A stretch of DNA of 64,000 bases, from assembly GCF_000003855.2 (NCBI RefSeq), contig NW_003101672.1:1196134-1260133 (forward strand). Direction: 5' to 3'. This stretch comes from Blastomyces gilchristii SLH14081. Its lineage: Eukaryota > Ascomycota > Eurotiomycetes > Onygenales > Ajellomycetaceae. Below, in pieces: positions 11,384 to 22,900 of the stretch. Both the position numbers and the translations under genes were made by a program. The notes beneath the pieces are model-generated. The model was not told the origin of the DNA, made no database searches, and saw only the letters and a program-made list of their open reading frames with translations. Every line of letters starts with the position of its first letter. Position 1 is the first letter of the stretch.

Positions 11384-12634
11384 CTACCGGGCACCTGTGC
11401 CTGGAACCGCGAATCTAACGCCTCCACCAGCAGGGAAATTTCTTGCACTGAGCAAGGTTCCTTTGACACTTCGAATCTCAGCTTTGAAAGCCGCAATCGC
11501 ATCCTCCTCTTTACTAGTGCCACCGAAAGTCCCATCGCTTCTCATTGAGCCGGAATTATCATTATATATTCCATACAGGTTCGAGCCTAGATACGACGAA
11601 GGATTGCTATATATCAGCCCATCCAAGTAGTTCTTTAATTCTCCAACAGATTTCTCCGTACTGCCGTGTATGATGCCAGACGTATCTTCTTCGGATAGGT
11701 AATCAGTTAATCGTGACGATATCGATTGAAGACGTTTGACGTGAGCATTCACGGTCTTTTCCGAGGGTGAAAGGCCATCCGTCTCCGGATCTATAACTGG
11801 TGTAGTGGCGCTAGGTAAGAGTTCGGGGGATGTTTGTGTTGCTATGTCTCGATGGAACAGCTCTGTTGGATCTGAGGCATTGGATACGGTATCGTCATCG
11901 ATTAACTGTTGATCCTGCTGCGAGGAGCTCTGGGGCATGGGCGGGATCGAGGAAACAGTCTTTTCGAGCTTTTCATTCAAAGTACAGAGGTTGCGCTGGG
12001 CTGTTTCCGCTAATTCGTGTCGGGCGCGTGATAGTTCTGCCAACATTGGATTGATAAGGAACTGACTGGCGCCATATAATGTAGCAGCAAGTCCTCCAGC
12101 ACCATAGAGCGTGTATAAGACACCTTGCAAAGTGACGAGAGGGGGTGGTTTCTGAGTGTGCAAAAGGAATTCGGGGTACGTTATAATGGGCGGAGTTGAT
12201 GCTGTTGTTGGCGGATTTAGGTTATTTGAAGGGGATGGCGGCGAAATGGGACTAGATGAATCTATCTGAGGGCTCTGAGGACCCTGAGAAGAGGGTAGTA
12301 GGGTCTTGACGGAATCTGTAGATGGCGATGTTGTGCCTGTGCTTGTAGCTTCGGGGTTCCTTGAGACACCGAGCAACTTTTGAATATCCTCATTGTTCAA
12401 ACCTTTAGATTCGAGGAACGAAACCTTTTTATCGGTCGGGGCATCGCGTATAGATTCGTCTTCCAGGAATCGGGAAGCTTGTTCTATCAGAGTCTCTCTT
12501 GCGGATGATTCTGTCTTCTCTTTATCCTCGCTGGAAGCGTTGACCGCCGTCGCAGGATTCGATGTGGTGCTATCCGCGTGCGGAAGCTGCCAGCTTGGAA
12601 TCGCCAGAGCTTTTGACTTTGAATCGCCGCCCAT
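11384..12634 (-). CDS. PEX14: Peroxin-14 N-domain protein (Pex14 or Pex14/17-like), 416 aa
   Basis: Intronless from ATG 12634. Residues 46-89 (RETLIEQASRFLEDESIRD, then KKVSFLESKGLNNEDIQKLLG) match the conserved Pex14 N-terminal domain that docks Pex5 and Pex19 at the peroxisome membrane. A Ser/Pro-rich linker, a hydrophobic glycine-rich segment around residues 190-215 (VLYTLYGAGGLAATLYGA) and a region with coiled-coil character (ELAETAQRN, LNEKLEKTV) follow. The usual Pro-rich DWRDYF motif of classical filamentous-fungal Pex14 was not seen, so this may be the second docking factor, Pex14/17 (Pex33). Start chosen because homologues begin MG/S-DSK..IPSWQ; the frame stays open a further 106 codons upstream, which may be 5' UTR or a rarer longer form. 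Confidence 0.75.
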   Translation of the reverse strand: MGGDSKSKALAIPSWQLPHADSTTSNPATAVNASSEDKEKTESSARETLIEQASRFLEDESIRDAPTDKKVSFLESKGLNNEDIQKLLGVSRNPEATSTGTTSPSTDSVKTLLPSSQGPQSPQIDSSSPISPPSPSNNLNPPTTASTPPIITYPEFLLHTQKPPPLVTLQGVLYTLYGAGGLAATLYGASQFLINPMLAELSRARHELAETAQRNLCTLNEKLEKTVSSIPPMPQSSSQQDQQLIDDDTVSNASDPTELFHRDIATQTSPELLPSATTPVIDPETDGLSPSEKTVNAHVKRLQSISSRLTDYLSEEDTSGIIHGSTEKSVGELKNYLDGLIYSNPSSYLGSNLYGIYNDNSGSMRSDGTFGGTSKEEDAIAAFKAEIRSVKGTLLSARNFPAGGGVRFAVPGTGAR

Positions 12635-12843
12635 AGCTGTTGAGCACAAGAAGGTTCGGAGCGAAGAATAGGGAGGGCTGATTCCAGAAACCGTCGTCGT
12701 CCTGAGAAATGAAGTTGATATTGCCCGCTTGTCATGGGAATTTAAGGTTCCGACCCGATGGACCTCGGCTTGTACGAAACGCGGAAATACCTCTCGTAGC
12801 AGCTGATTGCTGTGGCCCGCTAAGTATCTCCGCGCGGGCCACC

Positions 12844-13167
12844 ATGTACCGCCGTCCCATCCTCGCCAAACCTCAAAAAGCTCTCTCGAACGAGGTTGAA
12901 GACAGTTTCGCGATGAGCTGTTCAAACAAATACATATCCTCGAGTTTTCCATTCCCCCATAGCAAAGAGCTCTTTGAACCCGACATCGTGGTCATTGGTA
13001 CGCTGAGGATTTGAGTTTCTCCTTTGCGTTTTGGCTGTCCCCGCCTGGCGCAAGCTATTCTCACCAACTCACGTCTTCTCGCCGTAGTGGCTGTGGCAAG
13101 CCGCTATCCACGACCATCCCACCCGCCCCTTGGACAGACCGAAATTCCATGGCAGACAGGCCTCTGA
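12844..13167 (+). CDS. Doubtful short two-exon gene, 77 aa
   Basis: Not recognised. ATG 12844 sits in a good context (gccaccATG), divergent from the PEX14-like gene and partly inside its upstream open frame. Exons 12844-12997 and 13088-13167 join in phase (ATT G|gtacgc ... gccgtag|TG), giving 77 residues beginning MYRRPILAKPQKALSNEV and ending in a Pro-rich tail. The intron has a plausible branch sequence (caccaactcac). There is no recognisable domain; it could equally be a leader exon of a downstream transcript. Low confidence. Confidence 0.25.
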
Positions 13168-13477
13168 CGCGAGCTCGCCAACAGTCTGACCGTGAATCGT
13201 CGTACTACCAAAATACGGAGACAGCCAGCACCAGCAGCAGCGACGATTGGCAGGCCCCGACCCCAAGTCAATCAGAACCTTCCAGGTAAGGTTTACGATT
13301 TTGAAGTTGATTGATTCACTGCATATATACTTGTTTCGGTGGTCTGCCGGATGTTTTTTTATTTTGTCTTCCAGCGTCTGCGCTTATAATTTCCTATCTC
13401 ATCATAAGAAGTTCAATTCCGAGGTTCATTGCTTGGATGGAAGGCTTGGGACAAATCTTGCCGCCAGCTTAATATAA
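13149..13477 (+). CDS. Doubtful short two-exon gene, 79 aa
   Basis: Not recognised. Exons 13149-13285 and 13375-13477 join in phase (TCC AG|gtaagg ... cttccag|C) to 80 codons. The first exon encodes a polar Ser/Gln-rich stretch (MADRPLTRARQQSDRESSYY and following). It overlaps the end of the preceding doubtful frame in another frame, so at most one of the two is likely to be translated from a given transcript. It may instead be part of the IES2 5' leader. The strong GTAAGG donor is the best evidence that RNA is spliced here. Confidence 0.22.
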
Positions 13478-13945
13478 TAACATCCCAACGATGATCCGGG
13501 GTTGTTGCTTCGCTGGCTCTTGAGTAACAAACAAGATAAAAGATACGCGCAGCGACTGTCATGCCCAGAAGACTTTTGGGAGGTTGTCAGCATCCGGGAA
13601 CGCTCGCTCTTTGTACCACACATCCACACCCATAAAGATTGGCCAGTGCGGTGCATATTTTGCATATGTGACCTTTCGCTGATTTACACCTTTTTCCCTC
13701 CTGCACATTCCCTGCTGGTGTTTGTGTGCTATATAGCACCAGTTCAGATTGCGCCTCAGTGCTCAGCTGGAAACACGTCCCCCTCTCTGTCAGCCGAGCA
13801 CTGTGCTTAGAATATTTTCTCTCCTTCATTGTTGCAATTCCCTGCTTCTTCCTCAACCCCAACCCGCCGCCTGGAGGATTATGACTGAAAGGCCTCTCTT
13901 CCTTCTTGACCCAGCCATCATTTGATTTTACTGCATACTTCCATC

Positions 13946-15409
13946 ATGCCTTCCCAGCGCACTCTGCGCTCTCGTACCACTATAACCAATATGCCATTAT
14001 CTCCTTCTAACTCTACTTTAAGATTTCACAGAGTCGTGGACGAAACCCCGTCCTCGCCATCAGTTACTGTGTCACGCTTACCACCCAGCCCCCCTAAAGA
14101 CACAAACAGATCTATTCGTCTAAAAGTTAAGATGCCGTCGAGTAAGCTTAGGGAGGTTACTAGTGGGCCTGAAAAACGTCATCACAATATTTTCACAGAA
14201 CCGGTGATTGTTACGGGACCAAGAAATAGCCGATCGAAGAAAACCCTGGTGGAAGTTGACACAGACGAAGATGAGGATTTGGACGAGTCAATGAATGAAG
14301 ATGGAGAGGAGGAGTCGAATGTATCTGATGCTGATGGGACGGATGGTGAAGTAGACCCAAATGAGAGCGAGGATGAGGATGCCGATGCCGATGCCGAGAC
14401 TGATCCTGACGCTGATGGTGATGATGTTGACATGGATGATGCACCTCCAATTTCCCCAAGCGCCAAACAGGCTGCGGCACGGCCGACTGTTACAGTTACA
14501 CCTGCCGGAGGTGGCAGGCTGAAGAATACCGACACCAATATGGACCTTGATGATGACGATGATGATGACGATGAAGAGCTCTCAGAATTAGATTCTGATG
14601 CCGACGCCGATGGGGAACCTGATGAAACGGCCGTGCCAGATGAGCCATCAGAGCTTGTAGAAGACGAGGAGATAGAAGAAGAAGAGGACGAGGAAGAAGA
14701 AGAAGAAGATGAAGAAGAAGTAGAGAGTGACAGCGGCACTCCTATTACTGCCAGTCGAGCAAGTACTCCCGATGTAACGAAGATGACTAAACGGCAACGA
14801 GGCCGTATGGAGCTTGGGGGTGATTTCCTACAATTACCAATGGGTAAGAAAATTTACCCTTTGTACTTGCAAGATTCTCTTCTATGGGTTTTCAAACTAG
14901 ATGCTGACACTTTTATGTAACTGTACAGAACCGCAGGTGAAGAAACACCTGACTGCTGAAGAGCATGCCATGCGACGAGCTGAAATGGCACGACGACGTA
15001 AAAACCTCAGCGAAAAACGCAACGAGGAAGAAAAGGTAAACTCTCCTATTTTTTATGAAACCAGCGCATCTATTCTCTATTCCAAATGGAACATAACTAA
15101 CAAGTCTGAAAATAAATTAAGATGGATACAATTAACAAATTACTCAAAAAACAAGCCCCCAAACGACGGGGCAAGATCTCTGCAGCCGAAACCGCAGCCG
15201 CTGGTGACACAACCCCTAGAACCCAAGAACCACAGGAACCCGAAAAGCCTGACCCGATAATGATACGATATGTTTCTAACCGTGATGGTCGTCGCGTTGG
15301 GGTGCCGGAGGAATGGTTTGGGACACCAGCCGGGCGGATCTTTGGAAATATGCCTACGAATCGGCGTACTGAGCCTAGCCGGGGCCACCGACTTGTGGAA
15401 GAGGTGTAA
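13946..15409 (+). CDS. IES2: INO80 complex subunit Ies2-like (PAPA-1 domain), 3 exons, 430 aa
   Basis: Exons 13946-14843, 14929-15035 and 15122-15409 join in phase (ATG G|AA CCG; AAG|ATG). The C-terminal half holds the PAPA-1-like region of INO80 subunit B/Ies2: MTKRQRGRMELGGDFLQLPM, then KKHLTAEEHAMRRAEMARRR and KNLSEKRNEEEKMDTINKLL. A final segment RYVSNRDGRRVGVPEEWFGT follows. The INO80 complex slides and edits nucleosomes in the nucleus. Residues of about 105-275 are dominated by Asp/Glu runs, likely a disordered acidic domain; this makes the opposite strand read as a spurious Ser-rich frame. The basic, Ser/Thr-rich N-terminus (MPSQRTLRSRTTITNM) is typical of chromatin factors. Assignment is strong. 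Confidence 0.87.
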
Positions 15410-16245
15410 AACCATTGAAAATGGCTTTGCTTTCCCTCTGTTATTCCTTTATACCAGCGAGGCGTTTAGAGGTGCATTTCAATTTCGGACTATTTTCATT
15501 AATGTGCGGGATGGCTTTCATATTTATTGGGAGGCGAGGGCAATACGGGCATATTGTGTATTACTACCAAAAGGGTGGAGTTATTTTTTATATATATCGG
15601 TTGGATAGGGCTATAAAATAGTACCCCCGCTTGTATAAATTGGAAACTCTGCATACAAAAACAGCCCTATTAGTAGGTGTAATATATAGTAGCCCCTGAG
15701 TATCTCGACGTATAAAAAATATATGCATATGCAGACGTTCCCTGTACCTCACTGCCAGCTGAGTATTTTCTTCGAGGAAACTTCCCAAAAGTTTCGTTGG
15801 CTCCTATTTTTGTTGGACCATTTTGTGAATTAAACATCTTTCGGTCAAAACTTTACGGAGTAATTGTACTCTTTTTCTTCACATCGCCAGGCTCATACCA
15901 TATCTATCATTCCCAAACTCTAGGAGACTGTATATATAGGGTCCAGGCGAGCAAGGGGCCCTGGTACGAAGATTCCTTCAGCCCGAAGCTGGTAAAATAT
16001 CGTCATATTGTCTCCTTCGGCTTGGTACCTCTTAGTAGAACCAGCAGGTGACGTCCATCTCAGCATGGAAAATTGCCCTATGTTTACAGGCGTCCGCACG
16101 ATCCTGGCTTTCAATGTCTATGCGGGTAGATATATTCACATCATGCCGTTTGCTGATATGGTAAATCACAAATATACGACAGCCTTCGGATCGGTAATCG
16201 TATAGTTTTGGCTTCGCCTCAAAAATTTGCGGAGATAGCTTCCGG
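15410..16245. other. Convergent 3' intergenic region
   Basis: 836 bp between the stop codons of IES2 and the 88-aa membrane protein. It is AT-rich and holds one copy of the nonamer TACGGAGTA (15854-15862). No gene is seen. Confidence 0.4.
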
Positions 16246-16657
16246 CTATTGTTTGGGCGATTCCGATACGGTTTTAGCAGTGCTATTTTTATCCTCAGGC
16301 ATAGCGGCTACATTGTCCACGACTGGCTTTGGCTGGGATGGCTGTAGCGGTTGAGATGGTTGTGATGGCGTTGCTGATTCCGTCCCGCTATAATTTGACA
16401 TCGACATTATTTAGCACAAGTTCGCATTTATGTGTGCAAGCCAATTCAGAGGCAATTAGAGTAAAGCTTACTGTGCCTTCTCATGCTTTTTATCCGCCTC
16501 TAAGCTCAGAAACGACGGCGCGAATGTCACATATCCTACAGTTTCAAAAGTTAATGGTGGGAAGTCGGAAAAGATGGTAGGTGGGTAGTTAGCTACCATT
16601 GAGGACACCAAAACCCACAGCTAAGGCAACTGGGATGAACCCACGCATTCGACCCAT
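16246..16657 (-). CDS. Small single-pass membrane protein, probably mitochondrial, 3 exons, 88 aa
   Basis: All exons are short (16657-16597, 16535-16472, 16387-16246), so it is easily missed; they join in phase to 89 codons including the stop. The product starts MGRMRGFIPVALAVGFGVLNGYVTFAP: a basic N-terminus followed by one hydrophobic segment (about residues 6-26). A charged stretch and a Ser/Pro/Gln-rich tail come next. Small proteins with this kind of N-terminus occur widely in fungi; I recall the type but no defined function. Branch sequences precede two acceptors (ttaac before GTAG, gctaaat before ATAG). The alternative start at the second Met (16648) is possible. It is divergent from MUS7 across 292 bp. 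Confidence 0.6.
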
Positions 16658-16949
16658 CGTAGGCAAGGATTGTTTGTGCAATTGATCAGTTAACGAAAGC
16701 GAATCCCGGAGGGAGAAAAAAACTGCTTGCATGCTCTAGGATTTTAGAAAATCGCAAGCCGACATCACGTGATACTGATCGCGATTGCCGTCGCGTGTTT
16801 CACGACGCGTCGAATACAACGTTTCCAATCGCCGCCAACGAACTTGCGAAAACCCTTTTCGAATTCACCTAACACCATATATTCCGCTTATTTAACTTAT
16901 TATTTACTATGACAGCATAAGGCGATGGGTTATCACTGTTGGCTTGCAA
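16658..16949. promoter_or_regulatory. Divergent promoter with MCB-like sites
   Basis: 292 bp between the 88-aa gene and MUS7. It contains ACGCGT at 16805-16810, the MluI cell-cycle box bound by MBF in ascomycetes. With CGCGT at 16792-16796 it forms an inverted pair of CGCGT/ACGCG half sites. A 10-bp palindrome ATCACGTGAT lies at 16764-16773. MCB control would suit a replication-repair gene expressed in S phase; this is inference. Confidence 0.5.
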
Positions 16950-19900
16950 ATGGAATTATGGCGAGAGCGTGGCTTTGTTCCAGACTCGGATGAGGAAGAC
17001 GAATTCGACAGTCAGCAAAGCAATAAATTAAGTGAAGGGACCGGAGAGACTTTGACACCCGGTTCACATGGGGATGATGAACATTCTACGGAGCACGCGA
17101 GTGCGCATGGAAAACTCGGATATCAGGTGCAAGATGGCCCGGAGTTCCATGATCTCTCAGTATCTTGCAGCGAACGTTTCGAGAAACAGCAAACGGATAG
17201 GCTGGCTGAAGAGGCCGGAAAGATAACGGAATCCAATACGCATAGACAGGAATTTATCACGGAGGATCTGCATCCCCTGGGAGACCAGGCACAAGAACAA
17301 GTGGAGGAGAATCCCGATTCTCAGATCGTTACCCAGGGATTTGGTAACGCACCTTCTGAGGGCGATGATCTAGACAAAGACCCGCTCCAATATGATGATG
17401 GCTTGAGTAATTTTATCTCGAGGGTTGAGTTACCCAGTACCATTACTGGAAACACCACATCTTCTTCGGATGCCATTCATTGTTTCCCATCAAGTACTGA
17501 CCGGAGTTCCTCCCCTGATGAGTTACAATTCGAGGAACACTTCCGACCACGTACTCCAGCTAAAAAGGACTCGCAATTCAAAATTTCGAAGGAGGATGGA
17601 GGGAATGACACCGAAGATTCGTCTTTGTCACCCGCTCCGTCGAATCCGCAAACCCCGCCATCTTTTCGAAATCCGGGAGTAAAGAGAACGCTGCGGGGTC
17701 GGAATTTCATCAACCTCCACCCTTACTTAGCGGACAAGGTGGAATACCAGAGATGGTGTGCAAGTCACAATATACGCCCGATTCGTATAGCACCCGCAGA
17801 CAGTGATTCTAATCGCCAGGAAGAGTCTCAAGGCCAGGAGTTCGTGGATGAAAATGCCCCTCCATCGAGCAGCCCGGCAGCGTCGTTCCGGTTCCCACCT
17901 AGATCTCCGTCTGCGGGATCCAAACGAAAGAAATTAACTCAGCCTACACGACCACTGCAAGATTCCTCTCAGACAGGCAATTCCAGAAATGGCCCCATAC
18001 CTTCAAGCTCTACCAAATTACCACTGTCGAGACGTGATGCAAATGGCTCCAACCGGAAGCGTAGAAGAATATCTCGCACTTATAGCGGGGTCCGTGGAAA
18101 TGAGCCCCAGGCGGCTAGACCAAACCAAATACAGGTCGTCGTTGACAATCGATTGATGGGAACTCCGCCACTTGAACCTGAGGATGTCTTCGATGTTCCC
18201 TCGTCCTCGCCCCCGTTTGGACAAGAATCACCGGTTAATGGGCTTCAGAAATCAGCCAAATTCCGGTTCCCTCGTGGCGGCAGCCCTTCTCCGCTAGTCA
18301 GTCCGATTTTACACAAGCCAGAAAGGACTGTAAATTTGGATGCAATATCGATAGACGACTCACTGGGCCTTGATCTTGAGACTCATTCGAAAACGGGAAA
18401 TAACTCATCACAGTCACAATTGCTACCGTCGATGGAAGATGTTAATGATGTGGAAGAAATAGACCCACCAGAAGTAACGGAAGACCTGGACGAACCAGAA
18501 GATCATGCGACTCTTGAAATCCAACGGCTTAGGCGGAGAATTAAGGGGGTGCTACCGGCCTCATGGCCACGACTTGACCTTAAACAGCAACAGGAAAGGG
18601 AGAAGGCAGCGGCCGAGAAAGCAAGACTTAGCTACTTACGCAATCGTCGCCAGAGCGGTAAAGGTGTGGCCCGGAGAATAATGAGAGATAGAAGCAATAC
18701 CCATAACCAAGGAATGCGTTCGAATGCTCTCCTCATGCCTGATGACTCAAGTTCCGACGATGAGCCAACCCGTGCTGATCAAACCTCGGGTGAAATTCTC
18801 TCAGAATTGATGGACACAGGTGATTTATTTGCAGGAGACGATGCTGATGACATTCCTGAAGATAACCGTATTGACTACATGCTACCGCCAGCTCCAAGGA
18901 AAGCAAAGCAACGCGACAAGCATCGCACTCTAGGGTTCAACCGCGAGAAACGCCCACGTTCTCAAGTAGCCTCAATGTCGAGGCAACGCCCGCAGCACCA
19001 AGCGAGAATAACAGATACCCTTAAAAGACCACGCGTTGCAGCTGCGCCGCCGAAATTCCGGCTTCCACGATTAGGCATATTAGATGTAACTGACGTAAAG
19101 GATCAACCAGTTCGGGAGCAGCCGCAATTTCTCCGCGTAGCAGCGCGACAAGCGCGATCCCGCCGAAATCAGGGCCGGAAAAGCCCAACAAGGACATATT
19201 TAAAACTTGGAACAAGACAAGACACTGAGGATGCCAATAGATCACTAGCAGAATGGAAGGCAGGCTCGCTTCAGCAGAGTAGGATCACAGGCAATCATAC
19301 AGCAAAGAGACCTCGACAGTCATATAATAGCAGCGTGGCGGGCCATAGCCATATCGAACGCAATGAAAATATAGGACATCAGGCCCGGACGGATACGGTA
19401 CACTCGCCTCGGATTGATGTCGACGCCGGAAGTGCTAAAGGTGGCCAACTCAAACCTGCTTTAGAGTTGCATTCAACGTCGCGGGAAGGAGGTCTAAACC
19501 CACAAAGCCCTTCACGCAGTCGACGCCAGGCTGGCCAGCGCTGGACGGTACGGAAAGGCGGTTATGCGATTTCATCCCTTCGGCGAAATGCACCCAGACC
19601 TGCACAGTTGGACCTCTCAGTGACGAGCCTTGACCGTACATCAGGCTTTCAACGTTCACTTTCTACGCTCAACTCACTATACAGAACTACAGCTTCGGTT
19701 CAGGGCAGAAACACCAGCTTACCACTGGCAAGGTTTTTAACGGCAGGTGTCGTGTCACAAAATACCCATTCAACGACATCCCATGAGCCCTCCGGCGCCC
19801 CTAATGACGTTGTGCTCTCTCCCGAACAAGGCCGGACACGACGACCTCGTCAACGAAGAAAACGCCCTCCCCAGCATCTCAATGTGGAAAGTGTTGAAGG

Positions 19901-22900
19901 TCACCAGGCCATCAGTGTTGATAACGGTGCGGCAGAAACTCTTTCCGTAAAACCAATTGAAGTCAGCGAATGCCCTCCTCTAAAGGGTCTCAGGCCCTCC
20001 TCGGCGGTCTACACGATCAATTTTGACATTTTCCCCCTCCCGGTTGGTACCTTTTTCCATTCATCGACATTCATTGGGAGTGGTGATCTTTCGCGCTCCA
20101 TGAAGCTCTCATCTCGTAACTTTGCCCATGATAGTGGCCGTGCTATAATACAGCACGCTGATCAGAGCTACCAGTGGGGTCCATGGAGCGAGACCGTATC
20201 CTCGGAGCTTGGTGCTTTGCTGGATAAGGTTTTAGAAGCGGCCAGCAATTACGAATGGTCCAATGAGAGTATCTCGCGTGATTCTGTTGTAAGAGTAAGC
20301 CGGACGTTAGATACCTTCCGTTCTATTATTGCATATGTGAGTGACAAACTATGGTTTATGGACCCAGTCGATAGATGCATGTTTGTCGATAGATGCACAG
20401 CTCTTCTATCAAAAGTATCGGATACGTTGCAATTCTCAATCGCAGTCAATCCATGCGACTCCACCACAGCTACACAGTTCCGCATGAAATTGGAAGTCTT
20501 AACTTATGTATTTGCCAATCAAATACGCCAAATTGCTTCGCATGAACTGATTCAGTCTACCAAGTATTTTGAAATCGTTGGCATTATGACGACAATTCAA
20601 AATCGGGTACTACGAGGCGTTTTAAACAATGCAGGATTAGCAGCTATTCAGCAGTTTCTGGCGGATGTTAAATGGCAGCAGAAGCGAGAGCCTGGAATCA
20701 AAGACGATCATCCCTTCGTGGAAGCATTTCTCGTTGTTCAGAAGATATTTTATACAGACCCGATGCTTTGCGGTACCAACCAAGATCTTCTTTCGCAGGC
20801 CATTACGCCTCCATCTTGCTCAAATTTGCCCAATGACGCCCGTGAATTAGAGAAATTATGGCACGGAGTATTCACGACACTTCCACTTTACGAATTTGAC
20901 GAGCTCGGAATTTTCCGCCCGGGGCACCGATTTAGAGAAACCTTCGATCAGTGGCAGACGGTCAAGCGTCTGGTATCGCCCGTTTTTGATACTTACGCAC
21001 TTCCTTCAAAAAGCTCTTCCCCAGCGTTCAACAATTACTGTCGAGCGCTCTTCCACCGTTGTTTTTACTTGATTGATAGTTGGGGCTGGCGGCATAGCAA
21101 AATTATACTAGACACCCTCTTCGATTTTTTCGCCGCGAACTGGCTTCACAACCTTAACCAAGAGCAATCCTTCGGCTCACCAAAATTTCTAGACGAACTT
21201 GATCGACAACCAACGCTAGAGATGGAACCCAGGGATAGCTGTTTCCATATCCTGCTCAAAACTATAGCCCTAGGCCTCAAGAGGATGACTGACCTATACG
21301 ATAAGAAAAAGCTCCGAAATTTTGCCTGGCGCCTGCTACCGAATCATGGCCGAGAGTATCCAAAAGACCAACCTCTCCGCTTGGAGGATCTTGACGCCCT
21401 ACGAAACCACCATGACCTTCTCTGTACGCTGTACTGGGCTACCCCTGACACCTGTCGACCACGAGTTGAAACTATACGCAACCTTGTACATCCCGCCACG
21501 GCTCATAAGGAGGTGTGCAGCATTAACATTCATTCCTGGTTGAGACTGGTTAGATTCAAATTATCTACGGAAGAAGACAGTGCCGGATTAATACCTTTTG
21601 CTGATTGGCATGCTTCTTTTGTTGTTGACATGTTGCAGCAGCACTCCCATGCGCGAACTGATATAGAAGCCCAAGTCGCTTCAAATTCATTGTTTTCTCG
21701 CCATACCGTCGAAAAGACTGTCATTGAATACCAGAAACCAATAGAGTGCCTATTAGACAATGCCCTGGTCAACTTGAAAATTGCAATCGAGGCGGCACGA
21801 ACTCCTGACCAAGCCAAAATTCTACTGGAGAAACTCCCTTTTGCCAGATTGCTCGAGCTTTTCAACCCCAGGGTCACCCGCTTATATGCACTCATATGTA
21901 AGACGCTAGACGTCATGGTTGCCTACGCAAATACTACCATTAAATCCAAAATATTAACAGGACCTACCGAAACAAGCGATGATAGTCAGGAATTTGAGGG
22001 TTGGGCGGTTGTAGCGGAGTTGTATGCGCAAGAAGGGGGAACACCCGGGGCAGCCCCGCCTGTTGAGCATCTGAATACCGTCATTCGCCCTGTGTTATCT
22101 CGCTTTCTCTCCACCTGTTATGGTGAAGACCAATCTCCAGACGACACGGTACTTCTTAAAGTCGCTGATTCTTGGTCGTCGGTCGCCTATACTCTTGTGA
22201 GTCACGGATTACGAGAATGGAGCAGCTACGTCAATCAATACAGTGAAGACTCCTGGGCTTCATTAAGGGCCACCAACCAGACACAAAAGTTTTTGCCATA
22301 TTTTCTCGCAAGCATGATCGAAAAGGACACGGAATTTTATACAGAATGCGAAAACCAGGTATTGAACCATTGGGTGGAATGCATCGTCGAAAGGGGGTCA
22401 ATGCTGAAGTATCAGCATGCATTGACTAATGCCATCATGAACACCGATGCCTCAAGTGCGCTCCTAAAGAATCTTCCTTTCTCAAAAAATCCGTTAAAGC
22501 GTCGGTATGAGATTACTCTGCAGGAATTTTCTCAAAGAAGATTGTCACTTATATCGTGCATTCTCTCCAACATGCGGGAACATCTGTCGGATGCGGAAGA
22601 TCTCAGTGCACATGCCATGCAAAATACTAGAAGTCGGTATCGCGGGCTCATTGAAACATTGATGAGCAAGATGAAGTCAAATTATAGTGAATTGGGCAAT
22701 GTTGATTCCTCAGTGCATTCCTCATACGTCGACTTTGTACATCGAGTTGTTGCATTTCTCCAGCAACATTCACAGAGGATATGTCTGATTGATCCTTTCT
22801 TCACAAATCCAAGCACATTTCCCCTTCCAGTGGATGATCCCAACTATATTGTCGGCAAATTGAAGGGTTATGCAGTTCGGTTCACATCTAGCAAGGTTGC

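Noticed and set aside
12635..12952. N-terminal extension of the PEX14-like protein by 106 codons
   Set aside because: Open but with composition unlike the family; homologues as recalled start near MGGDSK. Kept only as a possible 5' UTR or rare long form.
14182..14739. 185-codon Ser-rich frame on the minus strand
   Set aside because: It is the antisense of the Asp/Glu-rich part of IES2 (GAT/GAA runs read as Ser); no independent features.
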